NCBI RefSeq assembly: GCF_002811475.1
Contig: NZ_NPDL01000002.1
Span: 62,001 to 126,000 of the forward strand
DNA from: Leptospira hartskeerlii
Lineage (GTDB): Bacteria; Spirochaetota; Leptospiria; Leptospirales; Leptospiraceae
DNA length: 64,000 bases
Reading direction: 5' to 3'
Shown here in pieces: positions 34,499 through 42,646 of this stretch. Each line of letters opens with the position of its first letter. Position 1 is the first letter of the stretch. A program made the position numbers and the translations under genes. The notes under the pieces are model-generated. The model was not told the origin of the DNA and did no database searches. It saw only the letters and a program-made list of their open reading frames with translations.

Positions 34499-35839
34499 AT
34501 GGCCTTTTCTTTAGAAATAAACGATAGATTTGCCTCGGAGTTTGCAGATCGCCAAACGTACGAGCTCTTATTGAAAGAGTCTGGCATCGCATTACAAAAT
34601 CTTCTCTCCGGAAAATCCCCAGGTTCCGAATTTTTAGGCTGGGTTCGACTTCCAAAAGAGATCCAAAAATCCGAATTAGAAACAATTCATTCCGAAGCGC
34701 AAAGACTCAGAAAACAATCTGAGACTATCGTAGTGATCGGGATTGGAGGTTCCTATTTAGGTGCAAAGGCAGTCATCGAGGCTTCTAAACCGTATTTCAA
34801 AACTCCAAGTTTAGGATCACCTGAGATCGTTTATGCGGGACATCATTTAGATGCACGTTATCATTCTGAACTTTTGGAATATTTAGAGAACAAAGAATTT
34901 TCGATCAATGTGGTTTCCAAGTCAGGAACTACTACTGAACCGGCTCTTGCATTTCGTTTACTTTGGGATCTTACCAAAAAAAAATACGGTGCCAACGCAA
35001 AAGATAGAATAGTTGCTACGACCGATAGATCTAAAGGTGCTTTACGTAAAATGTCGGAAGAGTTAGGATTCGCTACCTTCTCTATTCCGGATAACGTGGG
35101 TGGGAGATACTCGGTTTTGACACCTGTGGGACTTTTTCCGATCGCTGCCGCCGGCGTGGACATCTTTTCTTTTTGGGAAGGGTTCTCGGAAGCAGCAGAC
35201 TTTTTGATCTCGGAAACTTCTCCTCATAAAAATCCCGCATGTATTTATTCAGCTTACAGAAATCTATTTTATAGATCCGGAAAGAAGATAGAAGTGATCG
35301 CAAATTATAATCCTTCTATCCGAACTTTAACCGAATGGTGGAAACAATTATTCGGAGAAAGCGAAGGTAAACAAGGCAAGGGTATTTTTCCTGCTTCTGT
35401 AGAGCTTACAACCGATCTACATTCTCTTGGGCAATATCTACAAGAAGGGGAACGTAATATTTTTGAGACGGTACTCTATTCCAAAGACACAGGAGTAAAG
35501 TTACCGGTTCCTAAAGATTCTGACGATTTGGACGGTCTGAATTTTTTAGCTTCTAAAAACTTGGAAGAAGTAAACTTACAGGCATTTCTCGGCACTTTAG
35601 TAGCACATTCGGAAGGCGGGATACCATGTTTGGAGATTTTGTTTCCGGATACAAAACCTAAAAGCCTAGGCCAAATGATGTATTTTTTTGAATTAGCCTG
35701 CGGAGTTTCGGGGAATGTACTGGGTGTAAATCCATTCGATCAGCCTGGAGTAGAGGCTTATAAAAAAAATATGTTCGCATTACTGGGAAAACCAGGTTTT
35801 GAGAATTTAAGAGAATCTCTTCGTCAAAAAGGAGTCTAA
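34499..35839 (+). CDS. pgi: Glucose-6-phosphate isomerase
   Basis: Pgi interconverts glucose 6-phosphate and fructose 6-phosphate. The 446-residue length fits the short bacterial type. Phosphate-binding motifs are [17 protein letters not shown] and [17 protein letters not shown]; downstream are [16 protein letters not shown] and [20 protein letters not shown] with the catalytic Lys. AAGGA lies 10 bases before the ATG. A 7-bp hairpin with one G-U pair at 35841-35858 follows the stop and could be a weak terminator. Confidence 0.97.
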   Translation: MAFSLEINDRFASEFADRQTYELLLKESGIALQNLLSGKSPGSEFLGWVRLPKEIQKSELETIHSEAQRLRKQSETIVVIGIGGSYLGAKAVIEASKPYFKTPSLGSPEIVYAGHHLDARYHSELLEYLENKEFSINVVSKSGTTTEPALAFRLLWDLTKKKYGANAKDRIVATTDRSKGALRKMSEELGFATFSIPDNVGGRYSVLTPVGLFPIAAAGVDIFSFWEGFSEAADFLISETSPHKNPACIYSAYRNLFYRSGKKIEVIANYNPSIRTLTEWWKQLFGESEGKQGKGIFPASVELTTDLHSLGQYLQEGERNIFETVLYSKDTGVKLPVPKDSDDLDGLNFLASKNLEEVNLQAFLGTLVAHSEGGIPCLEILFPDTKPKSLGQMMYFFELACGVSGNVLGVNPFDQPGVEAYKKNMFALLGKPGFENLRESLRQKGV

Positions 35840-35944
35840 GCAAAAGGATTTCTTTTTGGAGTGGTTGCTTTTTGGCATATCATTTCGGAAAGATTTTTCT
35901 AAAAGCTTGACAGAGATTCGTTCAGGTTTCGGATTAGATTCAGT

Positions 35945-36286
35945 ATGGTCCTAAGAGGAAAAAAACTAAGGTTCGTTTCGGCTTCCTTAGCCCTATTTAC
36001 TCTATTATTCTTTCTCCATTCCGGACCATCCAACAGCCCTTATCCCGGGAAGAAGTCCGACCAATCACAAACAATCATCGGACAAGAGACCGATATAGAA
36101 GAATTAAGCGATCTCGCCGAAACCTCCGATCCTTCGGAAACGGTTTGGGGAGATTTTTTAACTTCTAAAATAAACACTCCAGGTCTCTCTAACTCAAACC
36201 CTTCCCGCCAGGATAGGTTTCAATTTCTACACAATAAATTATTATCTCAGCATCTGCTGAATATTCCTCCACCTTCTATCTCCTAA
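35945..36286 (+). CDS. Small predicted secreted or membrane-anchored protein
   Basis: I do not recognise this protein. Its 113 residues begin with a basic and then hydrophobic segment (LRFVSASLALFTLLFFLHSG) that may be a signal peptide or anchor, followed by a Ser/Thr/Glu-rich, probably disordered tail. A consensus TTGACA at 35907-35912 stands 38 bp before the ATG, with only a poor -10 (GGATTA), and there is no Shine-Dalgarno, so the start is uncertain and the mRNA may be nearly leaderless. Confidence 0.5.
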   Translation: MVLRGKKLRFVSASLALFTLLFFLHSGPSNSPYPGKKSDQSQTIIGQETDIEELSDLAETSDPSETVWGDFLTSKINTPGLSNSNPSRQDRFQFLHNKLLSQHLLNIPPPSIS

Positions 36287-36420
36287 TCTAAGCTTCGAAA
36301 GCCAAGACTAGCTCTAGCTGTGCTCCGCTTTCTTAGCAAAGCGTACCCTAGTTTCGCGCTCAAAATAGAATTCTCGGAGATCACATCGTAATATTTTCCC
36401 ATCCAATATAGCACCAATTT

Positions 36421-36472
36421 AGCCGGTCCCAGGTTTTGGGCTTAGGCCCTCTCCGGGGACCGGTTTCTTTTT
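36421..36472 (+). terminator. Two-level hairpin with T-rich tail
   Basis: AGCCGGTCCC (36421-36430) pairs with GGGACCGGTT (36456-36465, one G-U), and the loop holds a second hairpin, GGGC-TTAG-GCCC. TTTCTTTTT follows. It could terminate the small gene at 35945 or attenuate the gene at 36553, whose start is 80 bp on. A 6-bp hairpin (CGCTTT...AAAGCG) lies farther upstream near 36330. The rest of this 266-bp gap shows no coding frame. Confidence 0.6.
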
Positions 36473-36552
36473 CAATCATAGATCGATAAAAAAAGGCAGA
36501 CAGAGACCTCAATCTCCCGATACTTTTTGGGGAGCCAGAACTCCATAAGCGG

Positions 36553-37452
36553 ATGGAAATAGAATTAGCCAAAAAGGAACGTTTGATCCGAGGAATGGAA
36601 CTCGGAAAAAAGATCGTCCTTCATGGAGTGGTACTTTCCCAATATTATAAGTCCAACGTGGAGAATTATCTACGGTTCTGTTTGGAATATTACCAAAAGA
36701 CCGATATTCTTCCTCCTTCTCTTTCTCTCATTTATTCCCTGCTCGAAATGGCATTCAAAGAGAATTGTAGGAATTCCTACTATATGGAGAAGGGTTGGGA
36801 TCCTCTTAGTTCAGAATCATTCACCGAAAGAGAGGCTGAATTTGAGACCAATTGGGACTTCTCAGATCCGTTAAAATTAAGAAATAGATTAAAAGAAGAA
36901 GGTTCCGTACTTAGGACCACGATCCACCACTCCGGCTCAGGAGTTTCTTTAGAGATCGCCAATTTAGCTCCCATTACTTCTGAAGCGGAAGAAGCGCTGA
37001 CAGAATATCTTTCCAGAGCTAAGTCTTACCAAGATCTCTCCGAATATTATGAAGATTATCCTTTCGATGAAGAAGGGCGAGAGATTGGGATAGCATTGGC
37101 TATATTACAATTTAAGGAAATAGGATTGGATCCGAATCTTCTCAGATTCGATACAATGGATGGAGAACATGTCTTCCGATTAGAGATCGGTTTTGATGGA
37201 GAAATTCTTTCTCTTAGGACAAAACTGGAAAATGACGAAGATGTTCGACCTTTCCGATTTCATTCCCAAGCGGAGAAGGACGAAGAAACTATCTCTCCTT
37301 GGAAAATTTCAGTCTGCAAGATCTGCGGAAGGACAGTCGACGATCGTATCTTCTTCCATACTGTTCCTCCGGACGTAGTTGCAAAAGCAAAAGATCTTCC
37401 ATTTACGGAAGAAGTCTGTGCCTGGTGTTTGTCCGGCTATTTGAAGTTGTAG
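36553..37452 (+). CDS. Unknown protein with C-terminal zinc ribbon
   Basis: A 299-residue soluble protein I cannot assign. Two weak hints suggest a degenerate histidine-kinase-type ATPase fold: MAFKENCRNSYYMEK resembles an N box and EEGREIGIALAILQFKEIGL a G box, with a beta hairpin between (TIHHSGSGVSLEIANLAP). The C-terminus has CKICGR and CAWC, likely a zinc ribbon. Members with this layout may sense or scaffold, not phosphorylate. Start and stop are clear, but ribosome-binding is weak. An acetyltransferase follows after 22 bp. Confidence 0.68.
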   Translation: MEIELAKKERLIRGMELGKKIVLHGVVLSQYYKSNVENYLRFCLEYYQKTDILPPSLSLIYSLLEMAFKENCRNSYYMEKGWDPLSSESFTEREAEFETNWDFSDPLKLRNRLKEEGSVLRTTIHHSGSGVSLEIANLAPITSEAEEALTEYLSRAKSYQDLSEYYEDYPFDEEGREIGIALAILQFKEIGLDPNLLRFDTMDGEHVFRLEIGFDGEILSLRTKLENDEDVRPFRFHSQAEKDEETISPWKISVCKICGRTVDDRIFFHTVPPDVVAKAKDLPFTEEVCAWCLSGYLKL

Positions 37453-37474
37453 ATCCCAGGTATATTATAAAATC

Positions 37475-38086
37475 ATGATCCATTCTACTTACTATCCTCC
37501 TAAACCTATACACCTTTCCGGAGATCGTGTAGAACTTGTGCCTCTCGTTCCGGATCACACAGAAGCATTGGCAGAAGCGGTGCAAGATGGAGAACTCTGG
37601 AAATTATGGTACACGAATATTCCTGAACCGGAAAGTATGACTGTTTGGATCCAAAAAGCATTAGAAGAGCAGGAGGCGGGACTTTCTATCCCTTTTGCTA
37701 TTATTAGAAAGGAAGATTCTAAACTTTTAGGAACTACAAGATATATGAATATCGAGAAGGATGCACGAAGGTTGGAGATCGGCACAACATGGTACTCAAA
37801 ATCAGTCCAAAAAACTTTCGTGAATACCGAATGTAAACTTCTACTTTTGGAACATGCGTTCGAAACCTTAGGTTGTATCGCTGTAGAATTTAGGACCCAT
37901 TTTATGAATTCTACATCCAGAAAGGCGATTGAAAGGTTGGGAGCAAAACTGGACGGTATACTTAGGAATCACCGTATTAGTAAAAACGGTACCTTAAGAG
38001 ACACCGTAGTTTACAGTATTACGAAAGAAGAATGGCCGACAGTACGAGGGAATCTTTTGTTCAAACTAGGAAAACCTCAGGTTTAA
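37475..38086 (+). CDS. GNAT acetyltransferase, RimJ/RimL-like
   Basis: A 203-residue GNAT protein of the RimJ/RimL (Acetyltransf_3) type: HLSGDRVELVPLVPDHTEAL at the N-terminus, FAIIRKEDSKLLGTTRYMNI and RRLEIGTTWYSKSVQKTFVN in the core, and EFRTHFMNSTSRKAIERLGA with GILRNHRISKNGTLRDTV at the end. These enzymes acetylate protein N-termini or small amines. It lies 22 bp after the zinc-ribbon gene. The substrate is unknown. Confidence 0.9.
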   Translation: MIHSTYYPPKPIHLSGDRVELVPLVPDHTEALAEAVQDGELWKLWYTNIPEPESMTVWIQKALEEQEAGLSIPFAIIRKEDSKLLGTTRYMNIEKDARRLEIGTTWYSKSVQKTFVNTECKLLLLEHAFETLGCIAVEFRTHFMNSTSRKAIERLGAKLDGILRNHRISKNGTLRDTVVYSITKEEWPTVRGNLLFKLGKPQV

Positions 38087-38095
38087 AAACCTAAT

Positions 38096-38674
38096 TTATT
38101 TCCAATTTTCCATGATCCCGTCGATCACACCGTAGATTTGTGCTTCAGAAGGAGTAAGCCATAGGTCTCGATCTGTATCTCTTTCCACAACTTCTAGTGG
38201 TTGGCCTGTTCTTTCAGAAACGATACGATTGATCTCCTTCTTATCTCTTTCGATCATAGAAGCAAAAATCCCGATATCAGTTGCCTTTGCCTGATAAGTT
38301 CCAGGAACATGAGGTTGGTGTAACATGATCCTGCTATGAGGAAATGCGAATCTTTTACCTTTTGTCCCCGAAAGAAGAAGTAGAGCGCCAAAACTCGCAG
38401 CGAGTCCCATACAAACTGTCCTCACATCATTCGGGATCAGGTCCATTGTATCCAGAATAGACATACCGGACGTGTTTGCACCTCCAGGACTATTGATCAC
38501 AAGAGTGATATCTTTTTCGGGATCTTGATTAGAAAGATATAATAAACGTTCTACCACATGTTTTGCAGAAGAATCATCCACCTGTCCCCAAAGAAAAATT
38601 TTTCCTTCTTTGAGTTGGTTGTCCTCTAACCTGAGTCCCGGAAATTGGATCGGCTCTACTAAAGTATCAGTCAT
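38096..38674 (-). CDS. clpP: ClpP-family serine protease
   Basis: A 192-residue ClpP. Ser94 (GLAASFGALLL), His119 (IMLHQP) and Asp170 (in TDRDLW) form the catalytic triad; LVINSPGGANTSGMSILDTM is the substrate-binding strand. The ATG at 38674 has GGAG 6 bases upstream; a TTG at 38686 is less likely. Leptospira carries more than one ClpP, and this one is encoded behind an ECF sigma factor, not beside clpX, so it may be an alternative or regulatory subunit. Confidence 0.92.
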   Translation of the reverse strand: MTDTLVEPIQFPGLRLEDNQLKEGKIFLWGQVDDSSAKHVVERLLYLSNQDPEKDITLVINSPGGANTSGMSILDTMDLIPNDVRTVCMGLAASFGALLLLSGTKGKRFAFPHSRIMLHQPHVPGTYQAKATDIGIFASMIERDKKEINRIVSERTGQPLEVVERDTDRDLWLTPSEAQIYGVIDGIMENWK

Positions 38675-38686
38675 TCGATTCTCCAA

Positions 38687-39253
38687 TCAGGAAGCGATTG
38701 CCATAGGTCCATGTAGGACTTCCAACCAATCTTTTCTGTCCGATTTATTCAAAAGTTGTCTACGTAATAATTCTCTACTTCTTCTCAAACGGTTTTTCAA
38801 ATTACCGATTGGGATCCCTGTTTTTTCGGTGATCTCTTCGTAGCTCATCTCACCAAAATATCTCAGATTCAAAAGTTGTTTCTCTTCGTTAGGAAGTTCT
38901 TCTAACGCATCTAAAACTTCTGTCCTCCAAGTATCTCCGGAACGAGGAGCAGCCTTAGTGATCTCAGGATTTAACTCAGTCCCGAGCAGATCTTTTTTTC
39001 TTAAGATACGATCCGAATGTTTCAGCACTAACCTTCTGAGTAAGAACGGAAATGCCTCCGGCTGTCTTAGAGATGGAAGAACTTTCCAAGCTTCTAAAAA
39101 TACTTCTTGGCTTAGGTCCTCCGCCTTGGATTGATCTCGGATCCTTTTGATAGCCTGGCTACTGACGTATTTTTCGAAACGGGTCATCAACTCCGTCCAA
39201 GCCGGTTCTTCTCCTTTGGAAGCTTCTGTGACTAGTACTTTAAAATCGCGCAT
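38687..39253 (-). CDS. ECF-type RNA polymerase sigma factor
   Basis: A 188-residue sigma-70-family factor. Region 2 (about 15-85) contains KRIRDQSKAEDLSQEVFLEA, which binds the -10 element; region 4 (about 115-165), with LPNEEKQLLNLRYFGEMSYE and IPIGNLKNRLRRSRELLRR, binds the -35 element. No membrane anti-sigma gene is next to it. The clpP start lies 12 bp past its stop, so regulated proteolysis of a partner is possible but only inferred. Confidence 0.92.
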   Translation of the reverse strand: MRDFKVLVTEASKGEEPAWTELMTRFEKYVSSQAIKRIRDQSKAEDLSQEVFLEAWKVLPSLRQPEAFPFLLRRLVLKHSDRILRKKDLLGTELNPEITKAAPRSGDTWRTEVLDALEELPNEEKQLLNLRYFGEMSYEEITEKTGIPIGNLKNRLRRSRELLRRQLLNKSDRKDWLEVLHGPMAIAS

Positions 39254-39365
39254 ATCTGTTAGAGGGTCCCAGTTTGCATTTTGGAGTGTACGGATCTAAA
39301 CTATTTTTGCATTTTTAAGGTGCCTGACCTTGGTCTAGCTTCTGGAAATTCTACTCTGGACCGCG

Positions 39366-39383
39366 ATGTAGGAGCTCCTACAT
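39366..39383. repeat. Perfect 18-bp palindrome, REP-like
   Basis: ATGTAGGAGCTCCTACAT is fully self-complementary. It covers the final codons and the stop of the nucleotidyltransferase gene (stop ends at 39378). A degenerate relative lies at 4791..4814, also at a gene end, suggesting a dispersed intergenic element. It could act as a terminator or mRNA 3'-end stabiliser. Confidence 0.55.
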
Positions 39384-40103
39384 GTGATTTTCCTTTCTAA
39401 ACTCAAACCAATCGGCCGAAAGCCGATCTGAAAAATCAGTGTTCCTATATTTCTCGTAAAACTGCTTTTCTCCCAGATCCAAAAATGTGCCTGGGAAAAC
39501 TTTTCCGCCGAGACGATTTTGAGAAGAAAGTTTACGGAATATATCCGCAAGATCAAAAGATTTGTTCGGCTCCAACTCGGAAAGACAACTTGCTTTCATC
39601 CAGGAAAGTCCCAGATAAAAATATCCTCCCGGCGTAAATTGGACCTGGTCGTTTTTTAGACTGAGTCCCGTATAATTTGCATTTTCAGGAATTTTAGCTA
39701 AATATAATATACAATCAAACTTCTCTCTGTCTTTTGCGCTTGGCCAAGGATTAAATCCAGGTTCTGGAAAAAGAATAAAATCCGGATTTAAAACTAAGAA
39801 ATTATCCTGCAAACTCCAAAATCTTTCGATTCCTGTACGAATTCCCCCGCCAGTTCCTAAAATTTCAGGAGTCTCTGAGGAGAAATGTAACTGAAAATTC
39901 TGAAAACCTTTCAGCTCTTCCTGTATCTTTTCTCCGAAATAATGTAGGTTAAGAATAGCATCATTGACTCCCCAAGATTTTGCAAGAAACAGGGAATAAT
40001 AAATGAGAGGAATATTATTTATTTTTAAAAGAGGCTTGGGGAGTGATTTGGTCCATTCTCCCATTCTGGTCCCGAAACCTGCGCATGGAAAAAATGCCTT
40101 CAT
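39378..40103 (-). CDS. Sugar-phosphate nucleotidyltransferase, MurU-like
   Basis: A 241-residue NTP-transferase. The signature FFPCAGFGTRMGEWTKSLPK contains the nucleotide loop and catalytic Lys; VLNPDFILFPEPG is the metal-binding region. Its immediate pairing with an aminoglycoside-phosphotransferase-like kinase is the arrangement of AmgK-MurU, which recycle N-acetylmuramic acid to UDP-MurNAc, so this is probably the uridylyltransferase step; another sugar is possible. The ATG at 40103 follows directly on the kinase stop, so translation is coupled. The frame continues upstream to 40130 only by overlapping the kinase. Confidence 0.85.
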   Translation of the reverse strand: MKAFFPCAGFGTRMGEWTKSLPKPLLKINNIPLIYYSLFLAKSWGVNDAILNLHYFGEKIQEELKGFQNFQLHFSSETPEILGTGGGIRTGIERFWSLQDNFLVLNPDFILFPEPGFNPWPSAKDREKFDCILYLAKIPENANYTGLSLKNDQVQFTPGGYFYLGLSWMKASCLSELEPNKSFDLADIFRKLSSQNRLGGKVFPGTFLDLGEKQFYEKYRNTDFSDRLSADWFEFRKENHM

Positions 40104-40104
40104 C

Positions 40105-41094
40105 CTAGAGTTTTTCCAAGAATAAGGCATTGCTGGATAATTCTTTTTTTAGAAGATGAAAGAATAAGAACAATTGGTCCGGAAAAAGACCTACTTGCAC
40201 AATTTCTAATAAATTATCCAAACAGTTTAAAACACTTTGTCTGTATTTGTCCTGTTTTTTGTCAGCGACCAACATAAAATAAGATCCAAGTGCTTTGTAA
40301 GATCTTTGTAGGCATTGTAGATAATAACATTCTCTAGGTTTTTTGAATCTATTATCGCTTAATTTTAAGAAGAGTAGAAAAAGCCCTTGTCTCATTGCAA
40401 ATGGGATCGGTCTATAAGCATCATATAATAGACTAGAAATATCATAAAATGGAGTCCCCATTCTTGCATCTTGGAAATCGATCAACGTCAACTCTCTAGT
40501 AGGGGAGAGCATTATGTTTCGAGCGTGAAAATCCCGATGGCAGAATACCTTTTCCTTATATTCCGCTAAGAAACCGGAAGCTTCTTCTAAGAAAAAAACT
40601 ATTTCCGGTCTAAGTTTGGTTTTGATCTTAAACATCTCGGAGAAGCCTATATATGAAGAAAACGTAAACTTATTCTCGAAATTTAACTTTTCATAATCGA
40701 ATTCACGAGTGGAAACTGGAGGCTCCGGTCTAGTCTTTTGAAGAGAGACCAAGAGTTCTAGAGATTTTACTAAGAAGGTTCTATATTCCGCATCGTCTTT
40801 GATGGAGCTTAGGTCGGAATCTCCCTCATCGGAAAGAAGCATTAGCTTATTGAATACATCGGTCTTATATATTTTAGGGACTTTGAAACCGTGGTGTTCT
40901 AAAAAATGTCCGACTTCTTGAAAGTCATGTTGGAAGACTTGGTCCTTACAAAGGATCTTTGTGGCGCCTCCAGGATATGTTGCACGATAGTATCTGCGCG
41001 CGGAAGCCTCCGGGTTGAGTGGGTCTATTTTTTCGGGAAACTTTCCATCGATCGCAAGGAAACGAAAATCTATTTCACTTAAAACTTCGTTCAT
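40105..41094 (-). CDS. Aminoglycoside-phosphotransferase-like sugar kinase, AmgK-like
   Basis: A 329-residue kinase. FCHRDFHARNIMLSP is the catalytic loop and TLIDFQDARMGTPFYDISSL the metal-binding DFG-like segment. The N-terminal SARRYYRATY matches the start of the AmgK group of anomeric MurNAc/GlcNAc kinases. It would phosphorylate the sugar that the next gene converts to a nucleotide sugar. A GTG at 41100 is an alternative start. It begins 18 bp after a hybrid histidine kinase gene in the same operon. Confidence 0.85.
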   Translation of the reverse strand: MNEVLSEIDFRFLAIDGKFPEKIDPLNPEASARRYYRATYPGGATKILCKDQVFQHDFQEVGHFLEHHGFKVPKIYKTDVFNKLMLLSDEGDSDLSSIKDDAEYRTFLVKSLELLVSLQKTRPEPPVSTREFDYEKLNFENKFTFSSYIGFSEMFKIKTKLRPEIVFFLEEASGFLAEYKEKVFCHRDFHARNIMLSPTRELTLIDFQDARMGTPFYDISSLLYDAYRPIPFAMRQGLFLLFLKLSDNRFKKPRECYYLQCLQRSYKALGSYFMLVADKKQDKYRQSVLNCLDNLLEIVQVGLFPDQLFLFFHLLKKELSSNALFLEKL

Positions 41095-41112
41095 AGCCAC
41101 GTATGGCTAGTT

Positions 41113-42624
41113 CTACAATTTGTCCGGAAAGACCAAGCGGAATTCGGTGCCTTTTTCCGGCTCAGAATCGATTTCTATTCGAATATTGAATACGTCTGCA
41201 ATCTCTTTTGCTACGAACATTCCTAGACCTGTACCTTGGCCGGTTTTTTTAGTAGTGAAGTAAGGCTGGAAGATCTTACTAAGAATATCTTTGCTCATTC
41301 CGACTCCGTTATCCTTAATCTTAACCATCGGGTGATGATTTTTTTCTCCTACTGAGATCTCTATCTTTCCTTTGTTCTCTGTCGCGTCCGCAGAATTTAA
41401 GAAGATATTAGAGAATAAAAGGCTCAATTGATCCGCGTTTGAATGAACGGATGTTTTGTCCTGGTTTCTATTAAAAACGATCTCACAATACTTTAAGCGA
41501 GTAGTCTTTCTGAAAACCTCTATGACGGATTCCACTACTTCGTTTAGATCCAAGTCTTCTTTGTCTCTACCTGAATCTCCTGGTTTCCCTAATTGAAGTA
41601 AATTGAAAGTCAGGTTCTTTAATTTTGTGATTTGGTTCCAAGTAACTGAGATTGCCTTATCTTTGATAGGTTCATCTGCATCAGGAAGTCTTGCTACTTC
41701 TATAAAACCTTGGATGGCAGTGAGTGCGTTATTGATCTCATGACCGATACTGGAAGCAATTGTAGTTAAGAATGCTCTTCTTTCCGCATCGATCAGTTTT
41801 TCGGAGATAATATTTTTCTGCGTGATGTCCCTAGCGATGCCGGTATAATATGTTTTACCATTCAATTCGTATCTACATACGGAAATATCGAAATTGAATT
41901 TTTCCCCGCTCCTGCCGATCAATTCTGCGTTATGTAATCTGGCGATATTATGATCTGATTTGCGGCTCATCAAATGAGCGATCCTTTCCAAATACGCGCC
42001 CGTATTTTCATCAGAGATCAAAAGTGTGATCTTTTGTCCTACGATTTCGTTTTCTTCGTATCCAAAATTTCGGATCGCGGCTTCGTTAGCTCCGCGAATA
42101 AGAAGATCTTCGTCTAGGGTGATCACGCAGTCTCCGGTAGTTTCCAAAATTAAACTATTTCGATAATCTAGATCTTTGGATTGTTGTGCGAAATGTGTTT
42201 TTTCTCGGACAGCTTTTATGATCTTTTTGGATTTTCTATCTCTATCTTCTTTTTCTTTGCGGGCATTCTCTAATGCGGCAAGAATGTTCTGTCTGCTTAC
42301 CGGTTTGGAAATATAATCGAATACTCTGTTCCTGAGGGCTTCTTCCGCAGTGTGAAGTTGAGGGTTACCGGTGATGAGTATGACTGGAATATTAGAATTA
42401 TATTTTTTAATCTCTCTTGCGACTTCGATCCCATCTTTGCCGCCCATTAGGATATCGGAAATTACTATATCTACCGCATAATCTCTCACGATCTTCATTG
42501 CGGATTCAAAATCTTCCGCAAGAAAAACGTGATACCCTTCTCTAGAAATTACACGCTCTAAAGCGGTCCTGATTTCCGCCTCGTCGTCAATGATCAGAAC
42601 GTTGGGATTTTTTTCCCTTGTCAT
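41113..42624 (-). CDS. Response regulator-PAS-histidine kinase
   Basis: A 503-residue two-component protein. REC domain at 1-120 (NVLIIDDEAEIRTAL; VDIVISDILMGGKDG with the phospho-Asp; YISKPVS with the Lys). PAS at about 155-265. HisKA at about 285-345 (SSIGHEINNALTAIQGF, phospho-His). HATPase at about 370-500 (GVGMSKDI; GQGTGLGMFVAKEI). An N-terminal receiver lets another kinase control this one. It lies 22 bp downstream of a PAS kinase, so a phosphorelay between the two is likely. Confidence 0.92.
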   Translation of the reverse strand: MTREKNPNVLIIDDEAEIRTALERVISREGYHVFLAEDFESAMKIVRDYAVDIVISDILMGGKDGIEVAREIKKYNSNIPVILITGNPQLHTAEEALRNRVFDYISKPVSRQNILAALENARKEKEDRDRKSKKIIKAVREKTHFAQQSKDLDYRNSLILETTGDCVITLDEDLLIRGANEAAIRNFGYEENEIVGQKITLLISDENTGAYLERIAHLMSRKSDHNIARLHNAELIGRSGEKFNFDISVCRYELNGKTYYTGIARDITQKNIISEKLIDAERRAFLTTIASSIGHEINNALTAIQGFIEVARLPDADEPIKDKAISVTWNQITKLKNLTFNLLQLGKPGDSGRDKEDLDLNEVVESVIEVFRKTTRLKYCEIVFNRNQDKTSVHSNADQLSLLFSNIFLNSADATENKGKIEISVGEKNHHPMVKIKDNGVGMSKDILSKIFQPYFTTKKTGQGTGLGMFVAKEIADVFNIRIEIDSEPEKGTEFRLVFPDKL

Positions 42625-42646
42625 ATGATTTTAAAGAATAAGTTCA

